Assembly: GCA_003260075.1 (NCBI GenBank)
Contig: QLIY01000538.1
Span: 1-64,000 of the forward strand
DNA from: Phallusia mammillata
Lineage: Eukaryota; Chordata; Ascidiacea; Phlebobranchia; Ascidiidae
Direction: 5' to 3'
DNA length: 64,000 nucleotides
Under the pieces are notes generated by a model that saw only the letters and a list, made by a program, of their open reading frames with translations, was not told the DNA's origin and did no database searches. Positions 62,762-64,000 of the stretch are shown piece by piece (the first letter of the stretch is position 1; each line of letters starts with the position of its first letter). A program made the position numbers and the translations under genes.

Positions 62762-63904
62762 TATTTGTGGCTTGCGGTGAATGTGGCTAGCATAGTTTCA
62801 ATCGTGCACGACACACTTTTATTTACCCAGAGGATAACATTACTCGGCAGCAGATTTAGGGTTGGCTGCGGTTAGACTGGGGGTCACACGAGCAAAAGGA
62901 AAAAAATCGCGTTTTTAAAGCAAGGATTGTTCAAAAACCTTTGAAATGCGAGGTATTCTGTCAAGGTGTGCTAAATTTAGCTGCATCGTATTTAAGGGTT
63001 ATCAGAAGTGTTCTATCTTTACCGTTACTTAAGTTAGCTGCTAAAGTATATAGCCAATATCCAACATAGTCTCGATCATAATCGAAGTGGGGAACTTTAA
63101 AACTGCATGTATGCGTTACTTTGGGTTTTGAAAGGCGCCCTGCCGTAGGTTAATGGACATGATAAAAGTTTTTCATTTCAAAATTCGTACAGGGTTTCTA
63201 TTTGCCAAAAACACAATGTTGCCGACTTTAGTTCATTATTTCAGGTGCATTATTTAACACAAAGCAAGTCGAAAAATATCACTTTTTTAGTCGATTACCA
63301 TTAGACGAAATCATCACGACTTATTCAGCTGTGGGCTATTCAAGATGTTTTGTACATGGTAGCGCGTCTGACGCCGCTGCAACCCTTACAGACGTCAGAC
63401 AAACGTCACACAATGTGTAATCAGGCCACAACATCTCTGGGGTTTTTACCCCAACAGCAAAGCTGCAAAACTTGCTGCTGACTAAAAACATCATTACTGT
63501 GCAGTATCAACTGAGAGCAATAAAGGTCCCATAAACATAATAACTATAATGGCACAGAAAAAGCCACAAATGATTAAGTAATATATCGCAGTAAACCTCG
63601 GTTGATCCGGACCCGTTTGGACCAACAAATTTGTCCGGATAAGGCGAAGATCCGGATAAAGCGATGTCGATTAGTTCAAGACCTTACCACATTACAATTT
63701 ATTTGTACCCCGAGTTTTGTCCGAATTGGGCGTTTGCGTTGCTTACCTAAAAACCAATCGCCACCCGCTGCAACAGTGCTTCCGCTAGGCGGCAATGTAG
63801 CAGAGAGTTTATTGTCTGTCGTTTCGGTGACTTCGCCGTTGCCGTTACCTTGAAGCGAGAGAACGGTTTCCATAACAACGTCCCAGGCAAAGAAGCGGCG
63901 CCGG
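56733..63904 (-). CDS. RUN-domain-containing protein, 3' part (5' end outside window)
   Basis: Exons in transcript order: 63904-63747, 62293-62188, 60540-60339, 57239-57128, 56854-56733, with phases matching at every join. The first three have strong AG/GT sites. The peptide begins RRRFFAWDVVMETVL, passes a Ser/Arg/Gln-rich loop, and continues with LVGIKEQNLTLWL, then HIYEDSAFLCDTSAVAFL and VLGMLWKFDTPLD. That spacing of hydrophobic and WL, YED and LL positions resembles the C-terminal half of RUN domains, which bind Rap/Rab-type GTPases or kinesin adaptors. The last exon has a poor polypyrimidine tract. If exon 57239-57128 is not spliced, the frame ends at a TGA about 20 bases downstream instead. 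The specific family member is not recognised. Confidence 0.6.
57831..58300. repeat. direct repeat with G10 junction
   Basis: Copy 1 (57831-58056, ACTTTGAGAGAAAGGCAAAT onwards) is cut by G10 (58057-58066). Copy 2 restarts at 58067 with CACTTTGAAAAAAGGCAAA and runs past the cut point (GTAGAACCAAACC where copy 1 has GTAGAT and then G). Substitutions and short indels separate the copies. It is intronic to the RUN-domain gene. Confidence 0.9.
58310..58347. repeat. G38 homopolymer
   Basis: Thirty-eight consecutive G end the second copy of the repeat at 57831-58300, and an unrelated stretch follows. The proline-rich antisense frame across it is an artefact. Confidence 0.95.
58385..58936. repeat. 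direct repeat with G10 junction
   Basis: Copy 1 (58385-58654) starts near TTTATCCAGATGCCCTTCC and is cut at AAAATA by G10 (58655-58664). Copy 2 restarts at 58665 with TTCGATTTATCCAGATGCC and continues past the cut (AAAATAGATGTTTTGTG). The copies differ by several percent. Confidence 0.9.
58980..59065. repeat. dispersed repeat, related to 60203-60285
   Basis: GTCGCAACCATATAAGCCAA and TTCCGTTACGGCTTAG here correspond to CCGCAACCATATAAGTCAAA and TTCTGTTACGGCTTAG at 60203-60285, in the same orientation about 1.2 kb apart. The family is not recognised. Confidence 0.6.
61511..61919 (-). mobile_element. member of the ATGGGTCCC family (copy 3, inverted)
   Basis: On the plus strand it begins ATGGGTCCCCACACG and ends TGTCCCCTTCATGGGACCCAT, that is, the ends of the copies at 8181 and 9165 in reverse order. 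Homology extends outward at its 3' end through the CATTCGTTTATTCTTACAAA hairpin-like stretch. It holds two units of a 157-bp-period repeat (61615 and 61772). Confidence 0.6.
61615..61868. repeat. two-unit tandem repeat, period 157 bp
   Basis: GGAGGATCAAATCCGGATTA at 61615 recurs as GGAGGATCAAGTTCAGATTA at 61772. The similarity continues for about 90 bp through CAAACGAGCATTACAAA. It lies inside the ATGGGTCCC-family copy and parallels the 129-bp array in copy 2. Confidence 0.8.
62694..62759. repeat. G66 homopolymer
   Basis: Sixty-six uninterrupted G, in an intron of the RUN-domain gene. No flanking duplication was recognised. Real homopolymers of this length are rarely clonable or sequenced exactly. 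Confidence 0.95.
63589..63735. mobile_element. solo end of a pogo/Tigger-like element
   Basis: CAGTAAACCTCGGTTGATCC followed by repeated TCCGGAT and GGACC motifs resembles the terminal inverted repeat of pogo/Tigger DNA transposons. A matching opposite end was not found before the exon at 63747. Confidence 0.5.
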
Positions 63905-64000
63905 CTGAAAACAAAATTAATCTTATGTTATCTTTAGGTGCTATCCTAGTTGGTTTTTAAATACAGACTATTCCCTAGATTACGCATTATAAAAATGGAT

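Overview
The window is nuclear DNA of an animal. It is AT-rich and carries intron-dense genes with GT-AG introns, mostly of 60-700 bp. It also carries many small non-autonomous DNA transposons, a tRNA cluster and several G homopolymers. The gene set (TIF1, DDX46, a syntaphilin/syntabulin relative, a RERG-like GTPase, a RUN-domain protein) and the compact architecture suit an invertebrate chordate such as a tunicate. I cannot name the species from sequence alone.

Layout. 1-400: tRNA-His, initiator tRNA-Met and a truncated tRNA-His, each slightly abnormal. 482-1646: a hAT-like MITE split by a second, TA-flanked element. 2592-13934 (+): a complete 23-exon TIF1 gene (RING, two B-boxes, coiled coil, PHD, bromodomain; 927 aa), whose introns hold nested transposons. 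15221-29354 (+): a complete 29-exon DDX46/Prp5 spliceosomal helicase gene (1213 aa). 31800-35352 (+): a five-exon syntaphilin/syntabulin-like gene (934 aa). 35961-49783 (-): a four-exon RERG-like Ras GTPase (479 aa), convergent with the previous gene, with its P-loop exon 10.6 kb upstream of the next exon. 49784-56732: no gene recognised. 56733-63904 (-): the 3' five exons of a RUN-domain gene whose 5' end lies beyond the window. All exon joins were read by eye and every join keeps frame.

The genes do not form one pathway: a chromatin reader and probable E3 ligase, a pre-mRNA splicing helicase, an organelle or cargo anchoring protein, a small GTPase, and a putative small-GTPase effector.

The main unexplained structure is recurrent. 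At five places a G run of 10-11 (or a C run) ends one copy of a local direct repeat, and in four of them the second copy starts again immediately after the run. One of these repeats part of a DDX46 exon. Longer G runs (28, 38 and 66) also occur. The geometry fits assembly joins between contigs or haplotypes carrying poly-G read tails, but G-tract-induced tandem duplication is the biological alternative. The other notable structures are a four-level nest of repeats inside a TIF1 intron, a foldback element with 50-bp perfect arms around a tRNA-derived core, and a family ending in ATGGGTCCC with internal minisatellites.
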